Source: Zanthoxylum bungeanum (Eukaryota > Streptophyta > Magnoliopsida > Sapindales > Rutaceae). From it: DNA of 64,000 nucleotides. The stretch covers positions 310,001 to 374,000 of the forward strand of contig SKCR01025350.1 in NCBI GenBank assembly GCA_019454045.1. Reading direction: 5' to 3'. Shown piece after piece: positions 45,836 to 57,289 of the stretch; positions within the stretch are counted from its first letter, which is position 1, and each line of letters opens with the position of its first letter. A model generated the notes under the pieces. The model did no database searches, was not told the origin of the DNA, and saw only the letters and a list, made by a program, of their open reading frames with translations. Both the position numbers and the translations under genes were made by a program.

Positions 45836-47166
45836 TTTCCTGTAGATTTCAGCTAACCAGGTACAACCTTCTAACTCTCCTTTTACTGTTTAGACATTGG
45901 GGACAATGTCTCATTTAGGTTTGGGGGAGGGAATTAGTTTATTAGTACCTTGTTTTTAGTGTGTGTGTTGTTTTTATTTTTAGTTCAAAAATTTTCGAAA
46001 AAAAAAAAAAAATTGAAAAATTTTCAAAAAATTACAAAAATATTTTGCATTTTTGTGTTTTGACTAAAAAGGTGGAATTGGTAAGAGATAGCCGAGTAAG
46101 GAGTTTCCACTCCTGAGACGTATCTCAAACCATTTATTTCAAAACAAGTTAATTTTGTTTTTATTTCATTTTAAATTATTTAATTCGTAAATTCTCCTTA
46201 ACACTGACTAAAATGAATCTTCATATGCTCCGTTGGCAGGTATTATCAACATACATGGTAACACACGGTCATGAGCTAAAATTGAAAAGTTTGTAATATT
46301 CAGTGCTATAGTTTAATTGGAGGAAGCATCTCAAAAAGTGGGAGTAAAAAAAAAAAAAAAAATTCTGATTACAAAAATAAGTATCTAAGATCCGGGTTAT
46401 TAAGTCTGTAAGGGTGTTTTAACACCTAGTGCCCTAAAACCAACTGGTTTGGGAGTCACTGGCCCAAAGCTCGTTACATGGATCAAAGATGCTGCAAAAA
46501 ATATATATATATGAAGTCTGGGTAATTAAGTCTGTAGGGGTGTCTTAACACCTGGTGCCCTAAAACCAACTGGTTTGGGAGCCACCGACCCAAAGCTCGC
46601 TACATAGACGGAAGGTATTGTATATAAATAAAAAATAGAGAAAAATCAAAGAAAAATCAGAAAAATCAGAAAATTATTCCATTGCTACAAAAAGGTGTGA
46701 AATCTGATAGAACTTTAGGACAAAAATATTACTCTCTTATCAACTGCACTTATGACTGTTGTGGCAAAAATGAGTTGATTAATATTTTGTTGGCTGTGTA
46801 TATGGAGAATGATAAAAATAATCGGAGAATTTACTTATTCAGTAATTTAGAAAAAAACAAAACAACTAGTAACTTGGAGTAGAATTTTCACCTGATCAGT
46901 CACTAACTTTCTTTATTCTCTTTTCTATTGTCTTTTTGCTTTTGTGTGCATTAGTTTTACTAACTTTTTACTTTTGTAAAATGTTTGTGGGTATCATTGC
47001 TGTAAAACCCTCACGAGACTACAACTCGTCCACTAGGGACACCTAGGGGTTTAAAGGCTTGTTGCATATGCTAAATGCAACCGTGATCCCTACGAAAGTG
47101 GCTTAGTTAAATTTTATTTTCATGTTATTTTATTTTCTGTTTTGCTCGAGGACTAGCAAAATGTTA
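45836..47166 (+). other. 3' non-coding region of element C
   Basis: 1.3 kb without a gene. It has a hairpin and internal purine tract (45893-45930), a tandem-duplicated block with GCCCTAAAACCAACTGGTTT (about 46400-46615) and a conserved terminal segment shared with A and B (46680-47166). Confidence 0.75.
45893..45930 (+). other. Hairpin and internal polypurine tract in C
   Basis: GACATTGGGGACAATGTC, then TCATTTAGG, then TTTGGGGGAGG, 1.25 kb before the 3' LTR; conserved in B, missing in A. Confidence 0.55.
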
Positions 47167-47178
47167 GGTTTGGGGGTG
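47167..47178 (+). other. Polypurine tract of element C
   Basis: GGTTTGGGGGTG immediately before the 3' LTR. Confidence 0.9.
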
Positions 47179-49163
47179 TGATGAGTGGTATTTATATCAC
47201 TATTTCTCACTCATTTAACCTAATGTTTTGTATTGTTTCTCGAGTTTTATGAACGTTTTGATGTGTTTTGTTGTTATTTTGCAGATAAATAAAGTTTGTA
47301 AAGCACTGGAGGCAATTTGAGGCAAAACCGGACAAAAATGCGTCAACAGGAATATTTTCGTCTCTTGCGCGTCGCGACGCTGGAGCATTGCGCGCCGCGA
47401 CGCCCAGCATGCGCCGGATTTGCTAAAGTGCGCCGGGTCAACGGGTCAGAATTTGAGAAGTTTGACTTTGCTAACGTGCGCCGTGCCACGTGTCACCATC
47501 ATGAAGACTTGCTAACTTGCGCCTGACACGTGTCATCATCCTACGGTGCCGACAATCATCATCTACGCTATCTTGCGCCTTGACACGTGTCGAAATCTCA
47601 ACGGACTTGCTAAAATGTGCCTCTGCCGCGTGTCACGATCTGACGTTGCCGACAATCCCACCTCAGAGTGACGTAAGCAATGACGTCATGAACAGTGCCA
47701 CGTCATCGGATAAGGATCTGATCTCTTAGCCGCCTCGCCACGTGTCAAGCCATCATTGTACCACGTGTCACTGTATCTGGCGTCGCGACGCGGAACCCTT
47801 TGGCGTCGCGACGCGCAGACTCCATCCGCGCCTATAAATAGCGCTCGAGATTTCCGTTTTTGTTGTACCATTTCCTCCCACTTCTTTGATGTAGTTAGGG
47901 AGTTCTTCTCTCTCTAAGTTTCTTTTAATAAAGTTTTGTAATTTTTAATTAAGTTCTGTAATAATAATAATTTACTTTCTTTATTTTACAGTTTTTACTA
48001 CTCATTATGAGGAGGTAACTTCCTTCTGTTAAGGTAAAAGGTAATTCTTTTACTATTACTTCTTCGATTATTCTCCCATAATTATAATATATTCAAAGTT
48101 TTAAATTGACTTAATCAGGATACCGCCAGATTGGTCGGTGGGTAATAAAATTCATATTCCGCCTTTATGGCTGGTTATTTTGGTTCCGCCTTTATGGCTG
48201 GATGTTTTTTTTAAACTAATTAAATAAAAATACCGCCTATATGGCTGGTTGGTAATGTTTTGCAAAGCTTATATTATATTATGGGAGAAATCTAATTAGT
48301 ATATAATAGAAGTAATTCCTTTTACCTTAGCAATTTTATTTTAATTCACTTTCAGCATTTATTTTACCGCATTTACCTTATGCAATTTTATTTTAAATCT
48401 TTTAAGTTTTTAGCCCTAGTTATGTGTCGTAGCTAAGTTAGTTATCTAGGGTTGTGATGAATTTCAATTAAACCGGTTTATAAGGGTTAGATTATAGTTT
48501 GGGTAATTTAAATATTTATTTATTGAGTCTTAACCTTAAAGCCTTTTTATTAACTGGCCATTAATAAAATTGATTAGGTAAACTTAAAATGAACTAGACA
48601 TAGGGATTTTAAGTTTAAGACCTTAGACTCAATAGCCCACGATCTTCCTTGAGGATAGATAATCCTTTAATAGATTTCCTTACAGGATAGGAATATACCT
48701 GTCGGGCGGGGGTAGCCATAATTGGAACTTGAACTTAATGAATCTAGGTAATTTGGTTGACATAGACAGATGGTTCTATTGGATTATACTAGGTATTTGT
48801 AATTGACCATCGGAAGAGGCTTTTACATAATTTAGTGTTCCAGGTTATTAAATTGATATATTACCCAACTATAGGATAACTACTTCATCTTTTAAATAAT
48901 ATTGAAATAAATCACAACCCTGGATAGTTTTTATAAATTGAATTTTTCATCATTTCACTTAAGCAAAATTTATTTACTTGTTTTAAATTTAGAATCATCG
49001 CCTTTTTCCAACCAAATCAAATCAATTCATTTTAGATACCAGTAAACAGTTAACCTCATAAAGATTAATAAGATAAGGTTTTAAGTCCTCGTGGGATCGA
49101 TACTTTTTATACTACTTGAACGATACGTACGCTTGCGTTATACGTGTGTGTTTACGCCGGTCA
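47179..49163 (+). repeat. 3' LTR of element C
   Basis: Nearly identical to 39647-41641; differences seen are single-base or short indels (for example near 47223 and 48045). It ends GCCGGTCA followed by CATCT. as-1-like copy at 47669-47688; TATAAATA at 47833-47840. Confidence 0.96.
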
Positions 49164-49168
49164 CATCT
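49164..49168. repeat. Target-site duplication CATCT for element C, right copy
   Basis: Pairs with 39642-39646. Confidence 0.95.
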
Positions 49169-50437
49169 CATTGGTCTGGTTTTTTGGAAGCCTAACTATA
49201 TATTTTTATGTGCCATTGGTATCTGGCCGGACATAGCCCATGTCTGGCCAGATGTGTTTCACAAACCAGAGAGGTACAGAAGATAAATCATACTTAACTG
49301 ATAGTAAATAGATTAAATAAAAGGCCATAAAACAGAACAACAGTAATAGCATGTGAATTAAACATATCAGAATACATAATTTTTCGGTCTGGCTTTGATT
49401 TTTTAGGCATTTAATGTCTGGCAAGACTTAGTGTAAGTCTAGTCGGATATTTTATGTGAAATAGGAAAGATAAAAAAAATACAGAAACATGCGTGGCAAC
49501 AGTAGTAACAAAGATCCATGTGTGGTGATAATTTAACGACAATATTAAAAACAACTATAATAAAATACGAAAATAGTGATAGTGCATAAAGACAACATGA
49601 TAGAAGGTGCATGCCTGACGGAGAAGCCTAGCCGGATTTTTTAATTACGTGACAGACATGATGTGCATATCTGACCGGATGTGCATCAGTTCCGGCTAGA
49701 GATACTGTGTGAGAAAGCAGAAATTAAAGAAATGCAGGAATGGAAATAAATATGCCTTCAGGTCGTACCTTTGTGTATATAGTGGTTCAAAAGACCCTTT
49801 CTAAATGTCGAGTAGTTTTCAGATTCGTGCAAAAAGGAGGGAACTTCAAGGACTGGTGGGTATTATTACTTTCTCTCTCTAAAAAACTTAATAACTTTGT
49901 CTCAGTGTTTCAGTGTTTTAGTATGCCTCTGGGAGTGGTGAATCCAAGTTTTTTTGTGAAGGGGTGAGACCTCTTTTTTATAGTTTGAGAGAAAGGTTTG
50001 AAAATGGAAAAAAAAAAGCAAGATCCCTTCTCTCTCTCATCTCTGTCATCGGTTACAATTCGATACACATCCGGCTGGAGGTATATTTTGAAATAGACGT
50101 CCAACCGGACATAATCAAGCTTGTGACTTTAGTCTTCACGATAAACACGTGCGCTGATCAAACCTCGTGACTTCAGTAACTGGAAATTTACTTATTCAAT
50201 GACAGCTATGACTTATCTGGCCTGATTTAGGGTTTTCATGGTATATGTGATCGAATTTTCTTATTAGAGAGAAGGTAGGCTGGACATAGGTGATGCCCGA
50301 CTGGCTTTTGCTGTATTTTCAGAATTCCTCAGAGTTTCTTTCCTTCTTGGCACTGATCTTGTAATTTTTACAGCTTTTAGGGGGTGTCTACGTAAGAGAC
50401 TCATCATCAAGCTATGCGTAAAAATGCAATGTCTACA
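49169..50437 (-). repeat. Solo Tat-type LTR (D), right part
   Basis: Continues 39215-39646. In sense it starts TGTAGACATTGCATTTTTAC, close to the start of the Tat LTR at 1975. It has many GTCTGGCCRGA words. Followed by ACAGG (50438-50442), then E gag resumes in frame. No gene seen. Confidence 0.83.
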
Positions 50438-50442
50438 ACAGG

Positions 50443-50605
50443 TATTAGCTTGCAACGGTGGGAAGACAATGTATGATATAAATCCATCAACCACCAGTAT
50501 TGTCCTGTCTCGAATGGGGATTAGTGGTGCCGCATCCAAGGGTTCAGGTTGTTGATTATTCATAATTTGTTGTGGGTCTTGGCTTTCTCGCTTGTCCTTT
50601 CTCAT
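50443..50605 (-). pseudogene. Gag N-terminus of element E
   Basis: Minus strand: MRKDKRESQDPQQIM..., EPLDAAPLIPIRDRTILVVDGF, PPLQANT, homologous to the gag start of A and C. Removing the D LTR joins ANT to CDIKTCI at 39210. Confidence 0.8.
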
Positions 50606-50727
50606 CTAACAGAGAGTCCTTTCGATTTCTGAGTGAGGGGAAGAATATTGCAGCTTCAACTTCTTCTCATATAATTACTCGGTGAACTGAAATTTAATCA
50701 AACAAAAATAAAATAAAACAAAGGTGC

Positions 50728-52057
50728 ACGTAAGCGCACATGTCGCTAAAGTAATATAGTGATAAAAAGTTCGATATCGAACCCACATGGACTTATTATT
50801 GATCCTATTAATACTAAAACTAGACCTAACTTAACCAAAACTAAACTATTGATGTAAAAGAGATAGCTATACTGAATAAAATAAAAACAGAATTAAAATT
50901 ACTTGAGAATACTTTATGAGAATGAGAATCTAGGGTTGTAAATTCACCTAAGCTTGTGAATAAGTTTTATTGCACTTTTATCCACTTAAGAAATTAATAT
51001 GGATTATTAACCTATAACGTTAATTTATCTACAAGCCACTTCCAATGTTCAGGTAGAAATGTCTAACTCAATTCAATTATCTATATTCCTATGATAATTA
51101 AGTCAAGTTAAACTCATTAAGACCAGGTTATAATATTGGATACGCATGCCCTGCAGGTATATTCATATCCTACATAGAAACCTATTCATTAAGAACTATG
51201 ATCACATGTTATTATTCCCAATGCTAAACCCAAATTCCATTTTCCAAATTCCTAGGGGTTTACCACAACTATCCTATTAGTGATCAAGCAATAGAAAGCA
51301 TTAAGAACAGAAAATAATTAATAACTCAATGTAACACTCAAAAGAATAAAAAGATACAAATTTGAATTAAATAAATTGCTCAGGATCTATTACAACCCTG
51401 GACTAATGAATTAGTTACACATAATTATCTTTAAGTATAAATAATTCATTAGTATAAAGCAAGATATAATAAAAAGAACAAATGGAGAAAGAACTCATTT
51501 TTGGTGAGATCAACTGCTTCAATTTTCAATTTTGACTAAAGTTTGGTTCTCGCCTTGCTCTGGGTGTTCTTCTTGCTCTCGAGTCTCCAAAAGTATGATA
51601 TTTTAGAGTTTGGGATGGACTGAAGTTTATATTGGGAGCGTTGGGAGCTTTCCTTCTGAAAAAACTAAAGTTCTTATAAAATCAGGAATCGGGCATATTG
51701 GCGAGCTAATGAGGACCATTGGCGTGTCAATGGAAGACATAATACAAGTTACTTATGTAGGTACCATTGGCACGCCAATGAGCTCCCGTTGGCTCGCCAA
51801 TAAAAGGCAGAGAGCTTCTTCAATTCTTCAGCATATTGGCGCGACAATGGAGACTCATTGTCGCGCCAATGAGCCTTCCATTGCGTTTAATGCCAAAAAA
51901 ACACATCGTTTTATCGACAATTCATCCATATGTCATTCCATTCGCATTTCATCCTATAAAACCACAAAGAACTCCTCAAAACGCTCATTAAGCTCGTAGC
52001 GAGCCACAAAATGTAAGATATATGGGCAGTAAATATAAATATATTAACCGCTTATCA
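50728..52057 (-). repeat. LTR of element E, left edge truncated
   Basis: GCACGTAAGCGCACATGTCG... GATAAAAAGTTCGATATCGAACCC is a diverged form of the U5 end of the A/B/C LTRs, and the sense start is TGATAAGCGG (ending at 52057). The last 20 or so bases and the primer site are missing. U3 (51640-51900) holds repeated ATTGGCRYGNCAATG words and a perfect hairpin (51835-51870). No gene seen. Confidence 0.65.
51835..51870. repeat. Perfect 15-bp inverted repeat in E LTR
   Basis: ATTGGCGCGACAATG, a six-base spacer, then CATTGTCGCGCCAAT. Half-sites recur at 51720, 51770 and 51790. Confidence 0.9.
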
Positions 52058-52114
52058 CTCACTCCATTAATTTGGTATTAACTTCTCATTAACTCTCCAC
52101 TAACTTGATATTAA
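52058..52114. other. Short AT-rich spacer
   Basis: Two loose copies of ATTAACTTCTCATTAACTCT-like sequence between the E LTR and the CACTA-like end. Confidence 0.5.
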
Positions 52115-52480
52115 CACTACAAGAAATTGATCTTTTACTGTCACCAACCTTCGACGCTAAAAGAGGTCAACGTCGACGCTAAATGTTTTGGCTTCGAAAT
52201 ATGCCGACGCATGAAATTGATGCTAAAGATTGGTCAAGGAATTATTTTAATGTCGATGTAGCTTATGCGACGCTAAAATATTTTTTTGTGTCGCCAGTCA
52301 TCGTTGCTGAACCCGGTATTAGACTATGTAGAAATTTGAACATTTGCGTCGACAAGTAAAGCCGACGCTAAAGATCATTTACTTTTAGCAACACCAATTA
52401 ATGTGAACAATATTAGCGTCGACATTCGTCTTGTCGATGCCAACTTCAGAAAGGTAGCGACGTTAAATATTTTTAAATTT
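52115..52480. mobile_element. CACTA (En/Spm-type) terminal fragment
   Basis: CACTACAAGAAATTGATC at 52115 matches the standard CACTA terminal inverted repeat start. It is followed by many subterminal words (GACGCTAAA, GTCGACGCT, GCGACGCTAAA) in both orientations to about 52470, as in CACTA ends. No opposite TIR (ending TTCTTGTAGTG) was found to the right, so only one end is present or the element is truncated. Confidence 0.65.
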
Positions 52481-53118
52481 TTTTAAAAAAATAAACTATT
52501 ATTAAAATATGTAGGTCATGCAAGTAGTATGCTTATGGTTGTCTTTGGTCAGGTCATGTCTGTCATCTGGTCATGGATGTCTGAGGTCAGGTCATGTCTC
52601 TCATGGCTGTCTGATGTCAGGTATGCTATTACTTCCTGCCAGAGGTAGGGTAAAATACCACCTCAACAGTTTTTATCCAATTTTAGATTTATTTTCAATC
52701 TGAGTTTGGGTTGTTCAGAAACTGGAATGGGAATTGTTTAATCAAAGTTGTCAATAGAATTGCTGGAAATGATAAGTTTTGGCAAGATAATTGCAGTATC
52801 CATTTGCCCAAAACAATTCAATTTGTCAGCTAATCTCATTGAAGCAGCAGCCTAATTTTAAATGATTAAAGAATGTCTACTTAACTAATCTTTTGTTTCT
52901 CTATTCTGCTTGGCGCTATATTAATTTACTAGCGTCAATGATATTATCAAGAGTTACATATATAAGACTGCGTTTTAGAAAATACATTCCTGAACACACA
53001 TCATTATATAAATTTTACTGACAACAATTAAGAAAAAATTGATTCTGTTCTGTATGCATAATTCTTACAGAGAAAGAAATAAAAAATAATAATCATTTTC
53101 AGAAGCTGGGTATGTATA
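52481..53118. other. Downstream flank of the GT14 gene
   Basis: Contains short imperfect repeats of GTCATGTCTGTCATCTGGTC type (52515-52625); otherwise AT-rich with no gene. It probably includes the 3' UTR of the minus-strand gene. Confidence 0.5.
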
Positions 53119-54613
53119 CTAGCCGAAATGTAACACTGTTGGTGCATACCTCATCAGCCTATCCAAAGTATTGGGCGAGAACTTCCTTGCAAACAAGTAA
53201 CAAATGCTGGTCATTTTTCCATTGAACTCACATATGCTTCCACTTCTCAGTTTATGCAATAACTGAACAGTGATGCCTGATCTTACAAACCTTGTTGGAT
53301 GAGGCCCACCAAATGACCAATCAACCCAGGTTAATGTTCTATTGGCACTTTTCTCACCAAATTTCATATGCACAAATGTTGGTAAGTAATGCTCATCTGC
53401 ATAGCATGAGCCACTGCAGTACTTCTGGAATAAGGGGAAATATGTTTTGTCTGATATTACTTCAATGGCAAGGTCTCTGTCCATTTGGAACCATTGGGAG
53501 CCTTTTCTCCATTGAAAAATGTTGATCTTTGGAGCCATTCTAAAGCTGTACCGGCCGCGGCCAACAGGACCCTTTAAGTCTAGGTTCTCTACAAAGCTTT
53601 GGGTGGAGTTCATAAGGTAAGAGTAAATGATAGAGAAGTTGAAGAGAGGAATGCAGGATTCTGATAAGAGAACAAAACGTTCGTTTGAGAAATCTAGAAG
53701 TGCATTGGCTAGTAGCCGGCGCTCGGCTTCTATCATGTTAACACCTCCCCATTCAACTTCCTGCGTCATTTTGAAGAACATCAGAAAGCATATTATACAA
53801 ATCTTAACATATGTTAATTAGTATTAAGGGGAGCAAATAAGAATTGTCATTAGTCACATTACTATTTCCATCAATTTGACATAATCCATATTCCATAACA
53901 GATTATAAAATTCCTCTAATACAACACATGTTAGTTGATCTTGTTTTAAGGAAATTACCAGATTACTTAAGAGACGTACATTGGATATATAATGGTACCA
54001 ATAATCATTTTGTCCATATTTGCAAGATTAATGCTGCAGAACATTAACAAGATATGCAGAAAAAAATACTGACCTTGCTGGGAATTCTTCTGCAGTAAAA
54101 CACAGAATCTTCAGGTTCTGCCTCAGATTGATTGAAAGATGGACTTGAATGAACATAAATTGAATAAAACCCTTCATGGCCTTTGAAGAATTTCTCCCAC
54201 AATGGAGCCAACAGAACAGGACCCTTTGTCAGGAACATGAAAGCAACTTTTGGAACTGTTTTGAATGGCTTCTCAGGAATCTTAGGAGCCATCGAAGCTC
54301 TCCATAGCAGCTCTGCATCTTCCATATCATGTGTTATATTCCAAGGCTTCAGAAATTCTGTAAGCCCGATGTGACTAGAATTTGACAACTTCTGTGATGT
54401 TGATGCTAAATTTATTGATGTTGAAGGAGGAGAAAGAGAGAATTGTGATATGTGAAGATTAAAATAAAAACCTTTCAAAGAGAAACAAAGAATGATCCCA
54501 AAAATTATACCAAAGCCAAAGAATAGAAAAAATGAAAGAAAATTGAGTATATGCAGCTGTGCATTAAAGAGTTTGGTGAATGAAGTTAATAAGTTTTGGC
54601 TTTGGCTCTTCAT
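53119..54613 (-). CDS. Core-2/I-branching GT14 glycosyltransferase (BC10/DUF266 type)
   Basis: Two exons: 54613-54074 (180 codons) and 53760-53119 (213 codons and TAG), joined AAG|GTCAGT...ACGCAG|GAA, intron 313 bp, phase 0; 393 residues, usual for the family. Residues 21-45 form one membrane segment (type II, Golgi expected). The Branch domain begins at [10 protein letters not shown] (122-131) and has SIYVHSSP (151-158), EVEWG...[12 protein letters not shown] (181-203), [10 protein letters not shown] (211-220), [18 protein letters not shown] (253-270), [15 protein letters not shown] (294-308) and TLTWVDWS (322-329). Plant members such as rice BC10 affect cell-wall and arabinogalactan glycosylation; the exact acceptor is unknown. 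I chose ATG 54613 (MKSQSQN); an in-frame ATG at 54688 is possible. No frameshift; looks functional. Confidence 0.92.
53761..54073 (-). other. Intron of the GT14 gene
   Basis: GT at 54073-54072 and AG at 53762-53761 join IPSK to EVEWG, which restores the family sequence. Confidence 0.88.
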
Positions 54614-56888
54614 ATTTTTTGACCTTTTAGTTGGTTTAAAGTTTTGAAGTTTCTTGGTAAGTTTGGTGTAACTAAAAAAAAAAAGCAACTAGTGTCAGCA
54701 AAAACTATACAAAAGAAAAATGGTGGTGTTTTTCTAAAGAAAGCCTACACTTTGAATGAACAAAGGATGATTCTTGATTCTTCAATATATATTATAAACA
54801 GTTTCTTTTCTTTGGTTACAAGAGATGTTGATTGCACACCATTAGAATCAAATAAATATATGATTCACAGATGGTGATTTTTATGAAACTGAACATTATT
54901 GGTGACGAAAATTCAAACCCAGAAATTGGTTTGCCAAGAAAATTGGGAAGCTAAGACAAAGGGTAAGAGAGAGAGACATTATGACATGACTAAGAAAGGT
55001 CTTTGTAATGTCAAAAACCTGAGAAGAGTTTTTATGTTCTGTCCAGATTTTATAACGCCATTTCCAGGATTGTTATCTTTGACTGAACAATTTATTATGC
55101 CTTTAGTTGTTGGAGAGTTTTGTAAAATTGAAATTAATACGGATCAGTTTTGTAAAGAGGTGTTTCATCTCTAGGGATGTGAATTTAATGAATTTTTTAG
55201 CATTTACTTTTAGAAAAAAAAAACAAAAAACAAAAAAAAACAAGAAGAAAGATTGCTCAAGCACTCTCCCCCTTTTGAAAAAACCCTAGATCTCATTTTC
55301 TTCCTTTTTCCTACTACCATCTTATCCATTTCTTTCAACCCCTGCTTTTAAGGCGCCCCCTCTCCCCCTTTTGAGAAAAACCCTCCCCTTTCGTTTCCTT
55401 TTTTATGTGTTTTTCTTTATTTTATGTTTCTTATCTTATTGATCTTTTGATTGAGGATTTCATCTTTATGTGGTGGTTATTTTGTCCAACTAGTTCTGAT
55501 CTATGTTGGTTTTTGTGTTTTTTTTATTTTATTTTATTTTTATGCAGATATATGAGTCTTTACAGCAATAAATAGAGGATTTATACGACTTCATCTGATA
55601 GATCTAAGAGTTGAAGAGGAATTTTCTACAAATTTATTGTTGTTTGTTTTGTAATGTTTTTATTCAATTGTTGTAATGGTCTTATATTTACTTTATGCAT
55701 TGTGTTTTTCTTTTCTAGTTATAAAATTTATATTCACCGATTCTCATCGAGAGGTTGGAATAGGCCAATATCCGTAATTCCTCTAGGGCTTTATTAGAAT
55801 TAGGTGTGAATCCGATTTCTTGGACTAGGTATAGGATCACATGATGCATAGGATTTTATGTTGTCAGGTTTTATTATGACTAAGCTTGAGTCTTAGGTTT
55901 TTTCCTAACTATTATATTTCGAGCTGATATGACCTTGTATTTACATCGTTTGTGGTGTTTATTATGAATGAATTTCATATTTTCACAAAAAAATAATATT
56001 ATAAATTCAAATTTAGAGGCTATGTTGAATTTTCCTATGTATGCCTTTTTTTGACCATTGATAACAGGGTTACCAAAAATGTCAAAATATAATTTATATT
56101 TATTTAGAACTTTCCTTTTTGCGTGATTTTCTCCACCAAGCAACCTCTGGAAAGAGCCTACACCTAATGGCTTAAGCCGCTGTTCCCATTTCCTTGCTGA
56201 CTCATCATGTCTTTGAAGAAGGTCGTTTTTTACTTCATTCATCAGAGAGATGGAGCGGTCATGTACGATCGATAGAATCAAAATGCCAAAGAGAAATATG
56301 TGCAGGAAAATTGCTCAGTAAACTGATAACAAAGTTGACGGCCAAGTTTCTTTTAAACAAAGCAATCCTCGATCGGATCCCTTTATTAAAAGAGAGAGAA
56401 CATAAATTTCAGGTAAATTTTTTTTAAAAAAATTTTGTTTTGGACTCCAAAAGTCACCTTTTGCCTGAACACTTTATTATCTCTCAACATTTTATTAAAA
56501 GTGAGCTTCATGAACTGATAGTGTTTGCTTAATTTCTTATTATTTAAGTTGTACTTCTGATGATTTGGACCTTGATCGAATTTTTTAATTTATTATCAAG
56601 TTATTGTTCCATTGCTTCATATTTTTTTTAGTCTCTGCTTCTGAGTTCTGATTCATTTTTCTCCGACTTATTGTCGTTTGATGAATTACTATCACTAAAA
56701 CGACAAGTAGTTTCGAGTTTCTTTCATCGTGTAAACTCTGTTTTTGCTTCTTTCTTTCTTTATTTTTTAATTTTTTAATTTTTGCACTGTAATTTAACTT
56801 TTGAAGTTAAATTTAAAATATTGGGTTGGATAAATTTATAAATTTTGTGAAAAATTTGGTACAAAATATTTTTGGTACTAGTTGTATA
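54614..56888. other. Intergenic region between GT14 gene and hAT element
   Basis: AT-rich. The part near 54650-54900 is the likely promoter and 5' UTR of the GT14 gene. 55200-55960 has pyrimidine-rich text with CTCCCCCTTTTGARAAAAACCCT duplicated (55268-55292 and 55362-55386) and then AT-rich sequence resembling an old untranslated or transposon tail. Short ORFs exist but none is supported. Confidence 0.5.
56881..56888. repeat. hAT target-site duplication GTTGTATA, left copy
   Basis: Eight bases, repeated at 60407-60414. Confidence 0.93.
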
Positions 56889-57289
56889 TAGACCTGGCCG
56901 GCGGTCCGGTTTGGTTCCGAACCGGAACAGAACCGGATCAGTTAATTCCGGTTCGGTTCCGGTTCCACACTTCGGTTCTTGTTCCGGTTCCGGTTCCATT
57001 GTATTTTTTTCACTTTTTTGAAAATAAAAAATTGAGATTAAAAAATTAATTTAATTTAAATTATGAATTTAAATTTATATAATAAACTTACATAATTACA
57101 TTAAATTACAAATAAAATTCTTATCTAAAAAAATTTTAAAAAAAATTATTAAATTAAAGAGTTTGAACTTAAATTTTTAAAAACTTAAGTTGCGTACGTA
57201 TCCTCTAGGGGTGAGAGGAATCAAAGCTCACGTAGTTCCATTACATTTTTAAGATATTTCCCCATTATAATTTTATAATTCTTTAATTA

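Larger units (their letters stand above)
39647..49163 (+). mobile_element. Element C: young non-autonomous LTR retrotransposon carrying an intact LOG gene
   Basis: 9,517 bp, LTRs 39647-41641 and 47179-49163, exact CATCT duplication. Internal order: tRNA-Asp primer site, gag (frameshifted), protease, the first part of RT, a deletion joining RT to the extra ORF, LOG, 3' non-coding region and polypurine tract. The LTRs differ at only a few positions by eye, so the insertion is recent. RNase H and INT are absent, so it must have moved with enzymes from another copy, or lost them just before moving. Confidence 0.96.

Noticed and set aside
49740..49967. 75-codon ORF in the right part of solo LTR D
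   Set aside because: Lies inside an LTR and is not kept in the related LTR at 15609-17264.
50728..52057. E LTR as a simple second LTR of element A
   Set aside because: Its U5 and U3 are strongly diverged from 17265-19181; only the extreme ends match, so it belongs to a different element.
54614..54688. Upstream ATG for the GT14 gene (25 extra residues)
   Set aside because: The added [14 protein letters not shown] stretch lies before the usual MKSQ-type start and is AT-biased UTR-like sequence; kept as an alternative only.
55880..56281. 133-codon minus-strand ORF
   Set aside because: The first part (NDLLQRHDESARKWEQRLKPLG) looks protein-like, but the rest is AT-rich and basic; no family recognised and no neighbours to support it.
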